NCBI GenBank assembly: GCA_014860005.1
Contig: JACZKP010000010.1
Span: 1-44,786 of the forward strand
Origin: Verrucomicrobiota bacterium
GTDB lineage: Bacteria > Verrucomicrobiota > Verrucomicrobiae > Limisphaerales > UBA11358
Direction: 5' to 3'
DNA: 44,786 nucleotides
The translations under genes and the position numbers were made by a program. Below, piece after piece: positions 8,256-16,628 of this stretch. The notes under the pieces are model-generated. The model searched no databases, was not told the origin of the DNA, and was given only the letters and a program-made list of their open reading frames with translations. Position 1 is the first letter of the stretch; each line of letters starts with the position of its first letter.

Positions 8256-10424
8256 ATGCCACGGCGGTCAATAATTCATTCGCGTTACAGCCCGGATCGT
8301 TCACGACGATGCGTTTTGCTGGCTTGCCTTATGACGGCTTGGTTGGTCGGGCCGTTGCGGGCGGAGTTGCAGTTTGAAGTGTCCCTCGGCTATGACGGCA
8401 CCGTACGCGAGGCAAGCTGGTTTCCGGTGGTTTGCGAAATCCGAAATGACGGCGCGCCGTTTGCCGGAGTCATTGAGTTGTCGCCGGGAGATTATTCGCG
8501 GGGACAGATTCAGCAGTTGCCGGTGGAACTGCCGACCGGAACGCTCAAACGCGTCACCCTGCCGGCGTTTGCCCCGGGACGATATCCCTCGGTTTGGACG
8601 GTGCGATTGCTGGACGAACAGGGAAGGGTGCGGGCGGAAAAACCGACGATGCGCCCGCGACGACAGGTGGGCTGGGAAATCACGCTCCTGGGGGCGTTGT
8701 CGCGGACTTTGGCCGGGGTGCCAACCCTGCGACCGATCAAACGGGATCAAGCGGACGGACAGCCGGCGGCTGCACTGCTCAAGCCCGAATCGTTCCCGGA
8801 CAATCCCATTTTGCTGGAGGGATTGGATGGCATTTATCTGAACTCAGATGTGGCGATTAGTTTACGCGCATCACAGGTCGCGGCGCTGCTTCGATGGCTG
8901 GATGCTGGTGGCCACTTGATCGTGGCGGTGGAGCAAATCGGCGATCTGTCGGGATCCCCGTGGCTGCAAGAGTTGCTGCCGTGTCAACCGGAGGAAATGC
9001 GCCTGCTGCCACAACACTCGGAATTGCACGAATGGCTGCGAGGAGGGTGGACGACAAATGTGCTGGTGTCGCCACGGGGCCGGGGAAGTTATTCACCGGT
9101 CACGGCTGACCAGCCTTTTGCGGACTTGGTTCACGATACGACCTTCGAGTCAACAGCCTTGCCCGTGATTCGCGCCAACGTGCGCGAAGGCCGTGTGTTG
9201 CTGATGGCGGGTGAGCATCCACTGATTGTCGCAGCCAATCGCGGTTATGGCCGGGTGACGACGCTGTTATTCAGTCCGGAGCGCGAGCCACTGCGCTCGT
9301 GGGAGCATCTCCCGACGTTCTGGGCCAAGTTGGCCGGCGTGCCGGGTGCGCTGTACGCATCGTCGGATTTTAGTGGCGGCTACGGGCAGAGCGCCGATGG
9401 AATTTTTGGAGCGATGATTGACAGCCGGCAGGTTCACAAACTGCCGGTCGGCTGGCTGCTGATGTTGCTCGTGGTGTATCTCGTCGTCATCGGTCCACTG
9501 GATCAGTGGTGGCTCAAGCGCATCGGCAAACCCATGCTCACCTGGATCACGTTTCCCTGTTACGTGGGTTTGTTCGCGCTGATGATTTACTACCTTGGCT
9601 ACCGCTTGCGCGCGGGTGAAACGGAGTTCAACGAACTGCACGTGGTGGACGTTCTGGCAAATGGCCACCGCACCGAATTTCGCGGGCGCACTTACGCCTC
9701 GATCTATTCGCCGTCCAATCAAAGATATCCCGTGGCCGCCGCAGCGAGCGTGGCGACGTTGCGCGGCGAATTGGTCGGTGCGAGCGGCGGGCAGGGGATG
9801 GATCGAACAACCGTGCGCCTGGCGGGCGACCGGTTCGAGGCCGAACTGCTCGTGCCGGTCTGGACCAGTCAGCTCTACATCAGTGATTGGCGGCAATCCG
9901 GTTCGCTTCCTCTGGCGGCGAGCGTTGTGCCGCGGGAGGAGGGCTGGGAGTTGACCGTGCAAAACCAAACGGATCATGCGGTATCTGCCGCCCAACTGGT
10001 GCTGGGCAGCCAGATATTTCCGTTGGGCGAATTGCTGCCCCGTCAGACAAAAACTCTGACTCTCGCGGCGACGGACGGTTCGACCCTGCGGGAGTTCGTC
10101 ACGAAACATGCCCAGTCGTTCCGCAACGTGGTGCAACAACGGCAGTATGCCTTTGGGGAAAGCAAACGCGGACAGCTTGACGACCTGCCTAATGCCAGCA
10201 TTGCCGCGTCCTTCCTGGCGCAAGGCGGCGGCGGTCAGCAGCACATGAATTTCGTCCTGCCGCGCGGCTTGGACTTGTCGCGTGTGTTGGAACACGGCGA
10301 CGCGGTGTTGCTGGCGTGGGTGCCGGATTATGCGCCGGTCGAACCACTGAACCGTTTCAAGCCACGACGCAGTTATCGCCATACGCTGTGGCGGATGCCC
10401 GTTGCTGTGAATCGGGCTTCGTAA
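8256..10424 (+). CDS. Large membrane protein of an ABC-exporter cluster, GATase1-like fold suspected
   Basis: I chose the ATG at 8256 (MPRRSIIHS) because AAGG lies 5 bases upstream and a hydrophobic signal-anchor (VLLACLMTAWLVGPLRA) follows. The 722-residue protein has an N-terminal beta-rich domain, a central region with LRASQVAALLRWLDAGGHLIVA and RGYGRVTTLLFSPER typical of membrane-bound glutamine-amidotransferase-like proteins, then two transmembrane segments near residues 396-455 (LLMLLVVYLVVIGP and CYVGLFALMIYYLGY), and a C-terminal beta domain. No catalytic Cys was identified. It precedes an ABC ATPase and two permeases on the same strand, so a role in that exporter is likely. The substrate is unknown. 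Confidence 0.75.
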   Translation: MPRRSIIHSRYSPDRSRRCVLLACLMTAWLVGPLRAELQFEVSLGYDGTVREASWFPVVCEIRNDGAPFAGVIELSPGDYSRGQIQQLPVELPTGTLKRVTLPAFAPGRYPSVWTVRLLDEQGRVRAEKPTMRPRRQVGWEITLLGALSRTLAGVPTLRPIKRDQADGQPAAALLKPESFPDNPILLEGLDGIYLNSDVAISLRASQVAALLRWLDAGGHLIVAVEQIGDLSGSPWLQELLPCQPEEMRLLPQHSELHEWLRGGWTTNVLVSPRGRGSYSPVTADQPFADLVHDTTFESTALPVIRANVREGRVLLMAGEHPLIVAANRGYGRVTTLLFSPEREPLRSWEHLPTFWAKLAGVPGALYASSDFSGGYGQSADGIFGAMIDSRQVHKLPVGWLLMLLVVYLVVIGPLDQWWLKRIGKPMLTWITFPCYVGLFALMIYYLGYRLRAGETEFNELHVVDVLANGHRTEFRGRTYASIYSPSNQRYPVAAAASVATLRGELVGASGGQGMDRTTVRLAGDRFEAELLVPVWTSQLYISDWRQSGSLPLAASVVPREEGWELTVQNQTDHAVSAAQLVLGSQIFPLGELLPRQTKTLTLAATDGSTLREFVTKHAQSFRNVVQQRQYAFGESKRGQLDDLPNASIAASFLAQGGGGQQHMNFVLPRGLDLSRVLEHGDAVLLAWVPDYAPVEPLNRFKPRRSYRHTLWRMPVAVNRAS

Positions 10425-10520
10425 CTTGAACTTGAGTCAGCAATGCGAAACATCAGAAACCAAAACCTGAACCGCAAAGAAGCGCCATACGCCAGATCAC
10501 GGTTTTCAGCAGACAATGAA

Positions 10521-10590
10521 TTGGAACGCCGGTCTCCGACCCGGCTCGTTTCTTTCGCACGACGCGCCGGATCGGAGACCGGCGCTCCAA
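10521..10590. repeat. Inverted pair of palindromic elements, family A (stem variant TCTCCGA)
   Basis: Two inverted copies, about 10523-10546 and 10565-10588, share GGARCGCCGG ends and cores of the type GGTCTCCGACC. The pair fills the 250-bp gap between the membrane-protein gene and the ABC ATPase. Both arms face opposite to the pairs near 20-27 kb. The closest relative is the pair at 44024-44089. Confidence 0.75.
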
Positions 10591-10674
10591 CAGCGATTCA
10601 CGGAAACCGTGCAACGATGGAATTGAATATCGCTGACTGCTCCTGCTACTCGCTCATCAACCCTGTTGCAACCT

Positions 10675-11628
10675 ATGTCTGAACCTGCTCCTCCGCTCGC
10701 TGCCGTCCAAACCTTCGGCCTCACGCGTTTCTACGGCGCCATGGCGGCGCTGTCGGGCATGGATCTGACGGTCAACAAAGGCGATCTGTTTGGCTTCATC
10801 GGATCGAATGGCGCGGGCAAGACCACCACGCTGCGCATTCTCGCCACGTTCCTGGCGCCCACGTCGGGCCGCGCGGTGATCCTTGGCCACGATGTCGTCA
10901 AGGATGCCGATGCCGTGCGTCATGTGATCGGTTACATGCCGGATTGTTTTGGCGTGTATAAGGACATGGAAGTGACGGAGTATCTCGATTTCTTCGGGGC
11001 GTGCTACCGGATTCCCGCGGCGCAACGTGAGAAGACCGTGAGCGACGTGTTGGAACTGGTGGGCTTGAGCGAGAAGAAAGGTGTGCTCATCGGCGCGTTG
11101 AGCCGCGGCATGCAACAACGCCTGGGATTGGCGCGCGTGCTGATTCACGATCCGCAATTGCTGCTGCTCGACGAACCGGCCAGCGGACTCGATCCGCGGG
11201 CACGCATCGAGATGATGGAGATTCTGCGCGAACTTCAACGCCTGGGAAAGACCATCATCATTAGTTCACACATCCTCAGCGAATTGGAAACCATCTGCAA
11301 TCGCGTGGCGATTATCGAGAAGGGGCGGTTGATCTACGCCGGGCCGGTGCAGGGCGTGCGGGACCAGATGTCGCAGGGCCGCGTGGTGTTCGTGCGCGTG
11401 GCGAGTGATCCGGCTCAAGCAATGGAATTGCTCCAAGCCAGCCCAGAGGTGGCGGAGGTGAACGCGCTGGACGGAATGCTCAAAGTAACCCTGGCCAATC
11501 ACGACACCGATCACAGCCTCATTGCCGCTTTGTTGGTGCATGGCGGCGCGAAACTGGTGGAGTTGCGCGAGGAGGAACTCGGGCTGGAGGAAGTCTTCAT
11601 GCGCGTGACACAGGGGGAAACGCAGTAA
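10675..11628 (+). CDS. ABC transporter ATP-binding protein (ABC-2 / drug and polymer export type)
   Basis: The 317-residue protein has Walker A GSNGAGKTTT, a Q-loop region, the signature segment LSRGMQQRLGLARVL, Walker B LLLLDEPASGLDP, and the switch histidine in IISSHILSE. The C-terminal 90 residues form the extension typical of ATPases serving ABC-2 type permeases. I chose the ATG at 10675 (MSEPAPP) over a TTG three codons earlier. It would energise the two permeases encoded just downstream; the cargo is unknown. Confidence 0.92.
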   Translation: MSEPAPPLAAVQTFGLTRFYGAMAALSGMDLTVNKGDLFGFIGSNGAGKTTTLRILATFLAPTSGRAVILGHDVVKDADAVRHVIGYMPDCFGVYKDMEVTEYLDFFGACYRIPAAQREKTVSDVLELVGLSEKKGVLIGALSRGMQQRLGLARVLIHDPQLLLLDEPASGLDPRARIEMMEILRELQRLGKTIIISSHILSELETICNRVAIIEKGRLIYAGPVQGVRDQMSQGRVVFVRVASDPAQAMELLQASPEVAEVNALDGMLKVTLANHDTDHSLIAALLVHGGAKLVELREEELGLEEVFMRVTQGETQ

Positions 11629-11716
11629 ATGCGAGTGATGCGTGATCCGTGATGCGTAAAATGAAACGAACGGCCTGCCTGCCTTCACGTGCCACGCCTG
11701 TCGCCTCACGTTGCTC

Positions 11717-13450
11717 ATGACCTTCCTGCCCATTGTGGATCGGGAACTGCGCGTCGCGGCGCGGAAGCGGAACACCTTTTGGGTGCGAATCATCGCGGCG
11801 CTCGTGGCCCTGGTTATTGGCGCCGGCTTCCTGACGCTCAGTCATGTGCTGGAGTTTGGCACGGCGCAAATGGGCAGCGCGCTGTTCGCGGTGTTGACGT
11901 GGATGAGTCTGGCGGCGGCCCTGGCGGCCGGTCTGTTTTTCACCTCGGATTGTTTGAGCGAGGAGAAACGCGAAGGCACGCTGGGGTTCTTGTTTCTGAC
12001 GGACTTGCGCGGGTACGACGTGGTGCTGGGCAAACTGCTGGCCACGTCATTGCGCGGCTGCTTTGCGTTGCTCGCCATTTTTCCCATTCTGGCGCTTACC
12101 CTGTTGATGGGCGGCGTCACCGGGCCGCAGTTTTGGAAGACCCTGCTGGCGCTGGTGAACGCGTTGTTCTGCTCCCTGGCGGCGGGTTTATTTGTGTCGG
12201 CCCTGAGCCGAGATTCGCAAAAGGCCCTGGGCGCGACCCTGCTGGTGATGTTGTTGCTGCTGGTGGGTGGACCGATTGCCGATAACTCCCTGGGGTCCGC
12301 CACGGGGCGCGGCTATGAACCAATCCTGAGTCTGGCGAGTCCGGGTTACGTGTTTGTGCAGGCGGGGCGGTGGGCGGGCGGCAACTTCTGGCAAAGCCTG
12401 GCCGTCAGCCAGACCGTCGCGTGGGCGTTGCTGGGCCTGGCTTGCGTATTGATTCCGCACACCTGGCAACAACGACGCGAACGGCACAGCGGTTCGCCCG
12501 GTGGCTGGGCCTACGCGTGGCGCTTCGGCGGGACCAAACGGCGCGCGGCGTTGCGGCAAAAACTCATGAGCCGGCATCCGCTCCTGTGGCTCGCCTGTCG
12601 CGAACGCTGGCAGGCAGTCGTGGTCTGGACCGTGACCCTGCTGATGGCGGGCGGTTTCTTCGCCTTGCTGCTTTCGGATATGCCGTCCGAAATGTGGCTG
12701 TTTTGGAGTTACCTGGGCGGCGCGTTGACAATCTTGTTTTACCTGGCGGCGGCCTCACAGGCCTGCCGCTTTCTGGTGGAAGCGCGCCACAATGGTTTGA
12801 TGGAACTGCTGCTGGCCGCGCCGTTAAACGGGCGGGAAATCGTGCAGGGCCAATGGCGCGCCCTGGTGCGGATGTTCGCCGCGCCGGTGACGGTGTTTCT
12901 GGGCGTGCAATTCGCGGCCACTGCGTTGTCTTATCACGCCACTTGGGGACTCATGGCGGCGATGGGCGAAGCCGGGCCGCAGTTGGTGGTGGCGCTGTTG
13001 GCCCTGCTGGCCAAGACCGCTGTTATCGCGGCCAACCTCATCGCGCTGGGATGGTTTGGCATGTGGATGGCCATGACCTCGAAGAGCGCCAATTTTGCCA
13101 CGCTCAAGACGCTGTTGTTTGTGCAGGTCATTCCGTGGTTGGTGATTCAGTTCGCCTCGGCCATGATCATTCCGCTGCTGCTTATGCCGGCCCTGATGAA
13201 GAGCGCCTCCGGTTCCGCGAATCCGAACACCATCGCTGGCGGCGTGGCCTGGTTTCCGATTCTCTTTACGGCCGTCACCGTGCTGCTAACACTCGGAAAA
13301 GACGTGCTGTTCATTTTGCTCGCCCGCAAGCAACTGTTTGGGAACTTCCGCGAACTGGCCGTGCGCGCGGTGATGCCGGTCAAACTGGCCATTCCGCCGC
13401 CCATAACCCCGACCGCAGTTGCTCGGCCTGCTCCCACCACTTCGGCCTGA
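11717..13450 (+). CDS. ABC-2 type permease, first of two tandem paralogues
   Basis: The 577-residue membrane protein begins MTFLPIVDRELRVAARKRNTFW and has about a dozen hydrophobic segments in two sets separated by a soluble loop. The SEEKREGTLGFLFLTDLRGYDVVLGKL motif region (quoted in part: EEKREGTLG) is diagnostic of ABC-2 permeases linked to this ATPase type. The ATG at 11717 is preferred to the TTG at 11711. The gene ends 4 bases before the start of a paralogue with the same motifs, so the two may form a heterodimeric pore with the ATPase. Confidence 0.88.
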   Translation: MTFLPIVDRELRVAARKRNTFWVRIIAALVALVIGAGFLTLSHVLEFGTAQMGSALFAVLTWMSLAAALAAGLFFTSDCLSEEKREGTLGFLFLTDLRGYDVVLGKLLATSLRGCFALLAIFPILALTLLMGGVTGPQFWKTLLALVNALFCSLAAGLFVSALSRDSQKALGATLLVMLLLLVGGPIADNSLGSATGRGYEPILSLASPGYVFVQAGRWAGGNFWQSLAVSQTVAWALLGLACVLIPHTWQQRRERHSGSPGGWAYAWRFGGTKRRAALRQKLMSRHPLLWLACRERWQAVVVWTVTLLMAGGFFALLLSDMPSEMWLFWSYLGGALTILFYLAAASQACRFLVEARHNGLMELLLAAPLNGREIVQGQWRALVRMFAAPVTVFLGVQFAATALSYHATWGLMAAMGEAGPQLVVALLALLAKTAVIAANLIALGWFGMWMAMTSKSANFATLKTLLFVQVIPWLVIQFASAMIIPLLLMPALMKSASGSANPNTIAGGVAWFPILFTAVTVLLTLGKDVLFILLARKQLFGNFRELAVRAVMPVKLAIPPPITPTAVARPAPTTSA

Positions 13451-13454
13451 CGCG

Positions 13455-15128
13455 ATGAGATTCCTGCCCATCGTTGAACGTGAATTGCGGGTCGCGGCGC
13501 GGCGGCGCGGCACCTACTGGCTGCGGTCGGGCGTGGCGCTCGGCGTGATCGTGGCGGCGGCGTGGATCTTCCTGATGTCCTTGCGCGAACCACCGCGCGA
13601 GGTGGGGCAAATCCTCTTTCTCGTGCTGACCGCAGGGTTGTTGATCTATTGCTGGCTGGCGGGCGCGCGTTCGACCGCCGATTGTTTGAGCGAGGAGAAA
13701 CGCGAGGGCACGCTGGGGCTGTTGTTTCTCACCGACCTCAAAGGCTACGACGTGGTGATGGGGAAGCTCGTGGCGAATTCGCTCAATGCCTTTTACGGCG
13801 TGCTGGCCGTCGTGCCGGTCCTGGGGATTCCCTTGCTGCTGGGCGGCGTGACAGTGGGCGAGTTTGGGCGCGTGGCGGCGGTGCTGGTGAACACGCTGTT
13901 CTTCTCGCTGTGCGCCGGCATGTTCGCCTCGGCCGTGAGCCGGAAAACACCGCGCGCGGTTGGCGGCGCGCTGGGTATTCTGCTGCTTTTCACCGCCGGC
14001 GCACCGGCGCTGGGCGCGTGGTTCTCATGGATCGCCAAGGTGCCGGACCTCGCCCTGTGGTTTTTCCGGCTCTCCCCGGTGACGGCCTACCTCGGCGCGC
14101 TCGACCGGACGTTCTCCGTGAGGCCGGAGGCGTTCTACTGGTCTTTGGCTTCGATCCACGCAGTGGCGTGGCTGCTGTTGTTGCTGGCCAGTCTGGTGGC
14201 CCCGCGCGCCTGGCAGGATCGTCCCGCCGGGGCGCACGGCGTGCGCTGGCGCGAACACTGGCATTTGTGGTGGCACGGCGATGCCGCGGAACGAAGGGCT
14301 TTTCGCGATCAACTCCTGGACCGGAATCCCTTCTTGTGGCTGGCCGCGCGTCCGCGCCTCAAGCCTTTGTGGACTTGGGGCTTTCTGGGCCTCGTGGGCT
14401 GTGTGTGGACCTGGGGAATTCTCCGCTACCAATCGGACTGGTTCAACGAAGGCATCTTCGCCGCCACGGCGTTGCTGTTCAATACCGTGCTCAAAGGCAG
14501 CCTGGCTTCCGAGGCCGGCCGGCAGTTGACCGAAGACCGGCGCATGGGCGCGTTGGAACTGCTGCTCTCGACGCCGCTCCGCGTGCCGGAAATCCTGCGC
14601 GGCCAACGACTCGCCCTCCAGCGCCAGTTTCTGGGACCGGTGCTCGTGGTGCTTGGGGCGGAGTTCCTCATGGTGACGGCGGGAGCGAACCACTGGACCA
14701 CGGGGGGTGATCGTCCGTTGTGGCTTTGGCTGGGGCTGGCCGTGATGATCATGTTGGTGGCGGACTTGATCGCGCTCTACTGGGTGGGCATGTGGATGGG
14801 ACTGGCCTCCCAGAATCCGCGACGGGCGTTCAGCGGCGCGGCCACACGGATTCTCGTCCTGCCGTGGATCGCGTTTGCCCTGTTTCTCATGCTCGTGGCG
14901 CTCGCGCCGTCCGAACTGCAAACCAAACTTGACTGGGGCCATTTCATTGCCGTCTGGTTCGCCTTGGGACTGGCGGCGGACATCGGCTTCGGCGTCTGGG
15001 CGCGACACAAACTCCTCCACGACTTCCGGCTGGTGGCCACGCAACGATTCGAGCCGCAGCGGCCCTGGTGGAAAAGCCTGCTGGCCGGAGACAGCAAGTC
15101 TGGGGACGTAACAAGTGACATGGATTAG
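13455..15128 (+). CDS. ABC-2 type permease, second of two tandem paralogues
   Basis: The 557-residue protein begins MRFLPIVERELRVAARRRGTYW and repeats the layout of the upstream permease, including EEKREGTLGLLFLTDLKGYD and hydrophobic clusters on both sides of a cytoplasmic loop (residues about 255-305). The ATG at 13455 is 4 bases after the upstream stop, indicating translational coupling. The two paralogues are diverged at the protein level, so the duplication is old. Confidence 0.88.
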   Translation: MRFLPIVERELRVAARRRGTYWLRSGVALGVIVAAAWIFLMSLREPPREVGQILFLVLTAGLLIYCWLAGARSTADCLSEEKREGTLGLLFLTDLKGYDVVMGKLVANSLNAFYGVLAVVPVLGIPLLLGGVTVGEFGRVAAVLVNTLFFSLCAGMFASAVSRKTPRAVGGALGILLLFTAGAPALGAWFSWIAKVPDLALWFFRLSPVTAYLGALDRTFSVRPEAFYWSLASIHAVAWLLLLLASLVAPRAWQDRPAGAHGVRWREHWHLWWHGDAAERRAFRDQLLDRNPFLWLAARPRLKPLWTWGFLGLVGCVWTWGILRYQSDWFNEGIFAATALLFNTVLKGSLASEAGRQLTEDRRMGALELLLSTPLRVPEILRGQRLALQRQFLGPVLVVLGAEFLMVTAGANHWTTGGDRPLWLWLGLAVMIMLVADLIALYWVGMWMGLASQNPRRAFSGAATRILVLPWIAFALFLMLVALAPSELQTKLDWGHFIAVWFALGLAADIGFGVWARHKLLHDFRLVATQRFEPQRPWWKSLLAGDSKSGDVTSDMD

Positions 15129-15137
15129 AAACCTTCT

Positions 15138-15374
15138 GTGGCCCCGTCGAAGTGTCCGAGCTGCGGGCAGGTGATGCGCTGGCTCGGTGCGGTGGCTGTC
15201 ACCACGCCGCCACCAAAAGCAAAAGGCAAAGGGACGACGGGGCGCGGCGGCAGACTTCAGCAAGTTCGGGGCGGGTTCAACCACGGATGGAAAGGACGCT
15301 CGGCGCGATCACCCCACAGGTCAAAACGGACGACTCCCACGCGCCTCGGTCCTTTCCAATCCTTTGGCGATTAG
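15138..15374 (+). CDS. Questionable small ORF with a CxxC knuckle
   Basis: A GTG-initiated 78-codon frame begins MAPSKCPSCGQVMRWLGA, which resembles the start of a zinc-ribbon protein, but then becomes low-complexity, rich in Gly, Lys and Arg. An alternative frame encodes RCGGCHH, a second knuckle, so the region may hold a frameshifted zinc-ribbon remnant. It starts 9 bases after the second permease and could be a decayed last gene of that operon. Confidence 0.25.
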   Translation: MAPSKCPSCGQVMRWLGAVAVTTPPPKAKGKGTTGRGGRLQQVRGGFNHGWKGRSARSPHRSKRTTPTRLGPFQSFGD

Positions 15375-15386
15375 GCGGCATAGTGC

Positions 15387-15827
15387 TCATACTTGATCAA
15401 ACAACTGTCTTGAGGGTGCGTAATCAATCTTCCAGCCAGCGAAACAGCCAAGGATGCCACACTTGGCGCAACGACAACCGACGTAAAGCCAACGAATCTC
15501 ACCGTCCTTCTTTCGCAACGAAAAGCCAACTCCAATGTTCGTGACCTCCGAACCACACCCACAGCGCCAATGCTGAAGCTCGGCCTCCTCGGCGACCTCC
15601 TCGCTGTCACAAAGAAATTGCTGCCGCGAACACTTGGTGCATGTGCGCTTGGCCGCACCTTCGGTATCATCTGCATCAAGGTGGAAATCCACAGACCCGC
15701 ACGCGCACTTTGCCAAACGAAACTCATGCACCGCGTAGGAACTCTGAGATCCGTATCCCTCCACATAACCCTTGATGTCTTCGGGACTCGTCCCAACCCA
15801 CCACTTGCCTGATGTGTCAATGCTCAT
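15387..15827 (-). CDS. Hypothetical Cys-rich protein, likely zinc-binding
   Basis: The 146-residue protein begins MSIDTSGKWWVGTSPEDI and contains four Cys clusters (KCACGS, TCTKC, RCGCGS, CRCAKCG), spaced as two zinc ribbons separated by an acidic linker. Similar proteins occur singly in scattered bacterial genomes and some are annotated near contact-dependent toxin loci; that link is only an impression. No signal peptide or membrane segment is seen, so it is probably cytoplasmic. Confidence 0.7.
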   Translation of the reverse strand: MSIDTSGKWWVGTSPEDIKGYVEGYGSQSSYAVHEFRLAKCACGSVDFHLDADDTEGAAKRTCTKCSRQQFLCDSEEVAEEAELQHWRCGCGSEVTNIGVGFSLRKKDGEIRWLYVGCRCAKCGILGCFAGWKIDYAPSRQLFDQV

Positions 15828-15960
15828 AAACGTGCGATGCCGTCAACGACCAAGCTCAGCGACGTGCGCCGACAGCACGCGCCGAGCGGAAAGGAGACTC
15901 GTGAATTTCATAAAATGGTTGAGCGGAAAAGCGGGGCGCACGTTCGCTGCAGCGCCCTGG

Positions 15961-16248
15961 TTAGACCGCACAACTGCCTGGATGATCTCTTCTTTTTGGT
16001 GCATCTACTTTGGATGTCTCGATGACCCGTATCTCGACTTTGTCGCCGACATGCAACTGGCGATGATCCCAATGGTGAAACTCTTCGGGCTGTGTGATCA
16101 CTCCGCCAAGAGTCAAATACGTCCCTGCCTCGCGCTGTGCTGGCTGCTTGGGGCGACTGAACGTGATGCCGGTGGTGAGTGCGTCCAATCCGTCGCTGCC
16201 AGCGGTGCAAACCTTCTGACCGTTCACGTAAAGCTCAAATGCAATCAT
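15961..16248 (-). CDS. Hypothetical small protein (MIAFELYVNG family)
   Basis: The 95-residue protein opens MIAFELYVNGQKVCTAG and ends with a strand containing LHVGDKVEIRVIE, a pattern I have seen in a small family of unannotated bacterial proteins. It lies next to the Cys-rich protein on the same strand, about 130 bp away. The last 12 residues (KRRDHPGSCAV) look unlike the family and may reflect a changed stop. No function can be assigned. Confidence 0.6.
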   Translation of the reverse strand: MIAFELYVNGQKVCTAGSDGLDALTTGITFSRPKQPAQREAGTYLTLGGVITQPEEFHHWDHRQLHVGDKVEIRVIETSKVDAPKRRDHPGSCAV

Positions 16249-16628
16249 GCGCGTAGTGCGGTCTAACAGTATTGATTGTCCGGGACCCGTTGGCCATTGG
16301 TCAACTGACAGGTTCGACTCATGGGACGGGTTTACGCCTGAGCGGCTTGGTTGACAAGCCTTGTTTTGAGGATTTGTTCCGCGGGATTCTTGCAGGCGCA
16401 GGATGCGTTGGCCCAGATTTTAGGCTTGCGGTGCGGCAGCACGTTAAAGCGTGCTGCCGTCCGTCCCGGCGGCAGAACTGATTGGTGAGTTTGCGCTGCT
16501 GATGAATTTGCTCTGCCGGCGAAGACGCGTGGCTGCAAGTTCGAAGAAGGAGGTATGTACTGCCGGCCAGAGGCGCGGCAGCACGTTGGATGGGTAAACA
16601 AGCTCCCCAATGCCATTCCGCGACGCGG
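16249..16628. other. Non-coding 380-bp gap with a palindrome and repeat-like sequence
   Basis: No convincing gene is seen. A perfect 10-bp stem, CGGCAGCACG (16434-16443) pairing with CGTGCTGCCG (16450-16459), forms a hairpin with a 6-base loop, and GCGGCAGCACGTT recurs at 16571-16583 as a half copy. The sequence around 16500-16560 (GAAGACGCGTGGCTGCAAG) has the look of a dispersed repeat, but no second full copy occurs in this window. Confidence 0.45.
16434..16459. repeat. Palindromic hairpin, family D
   Basis: A 10-bp perfect stem (CGGCAGCACG) with a loop of TTAAAG; a half copy (GCGGCAGCACGTT) lies at 16571-16583. It is unrelated in sequence to families A, B and C. Confidence 0.6.
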
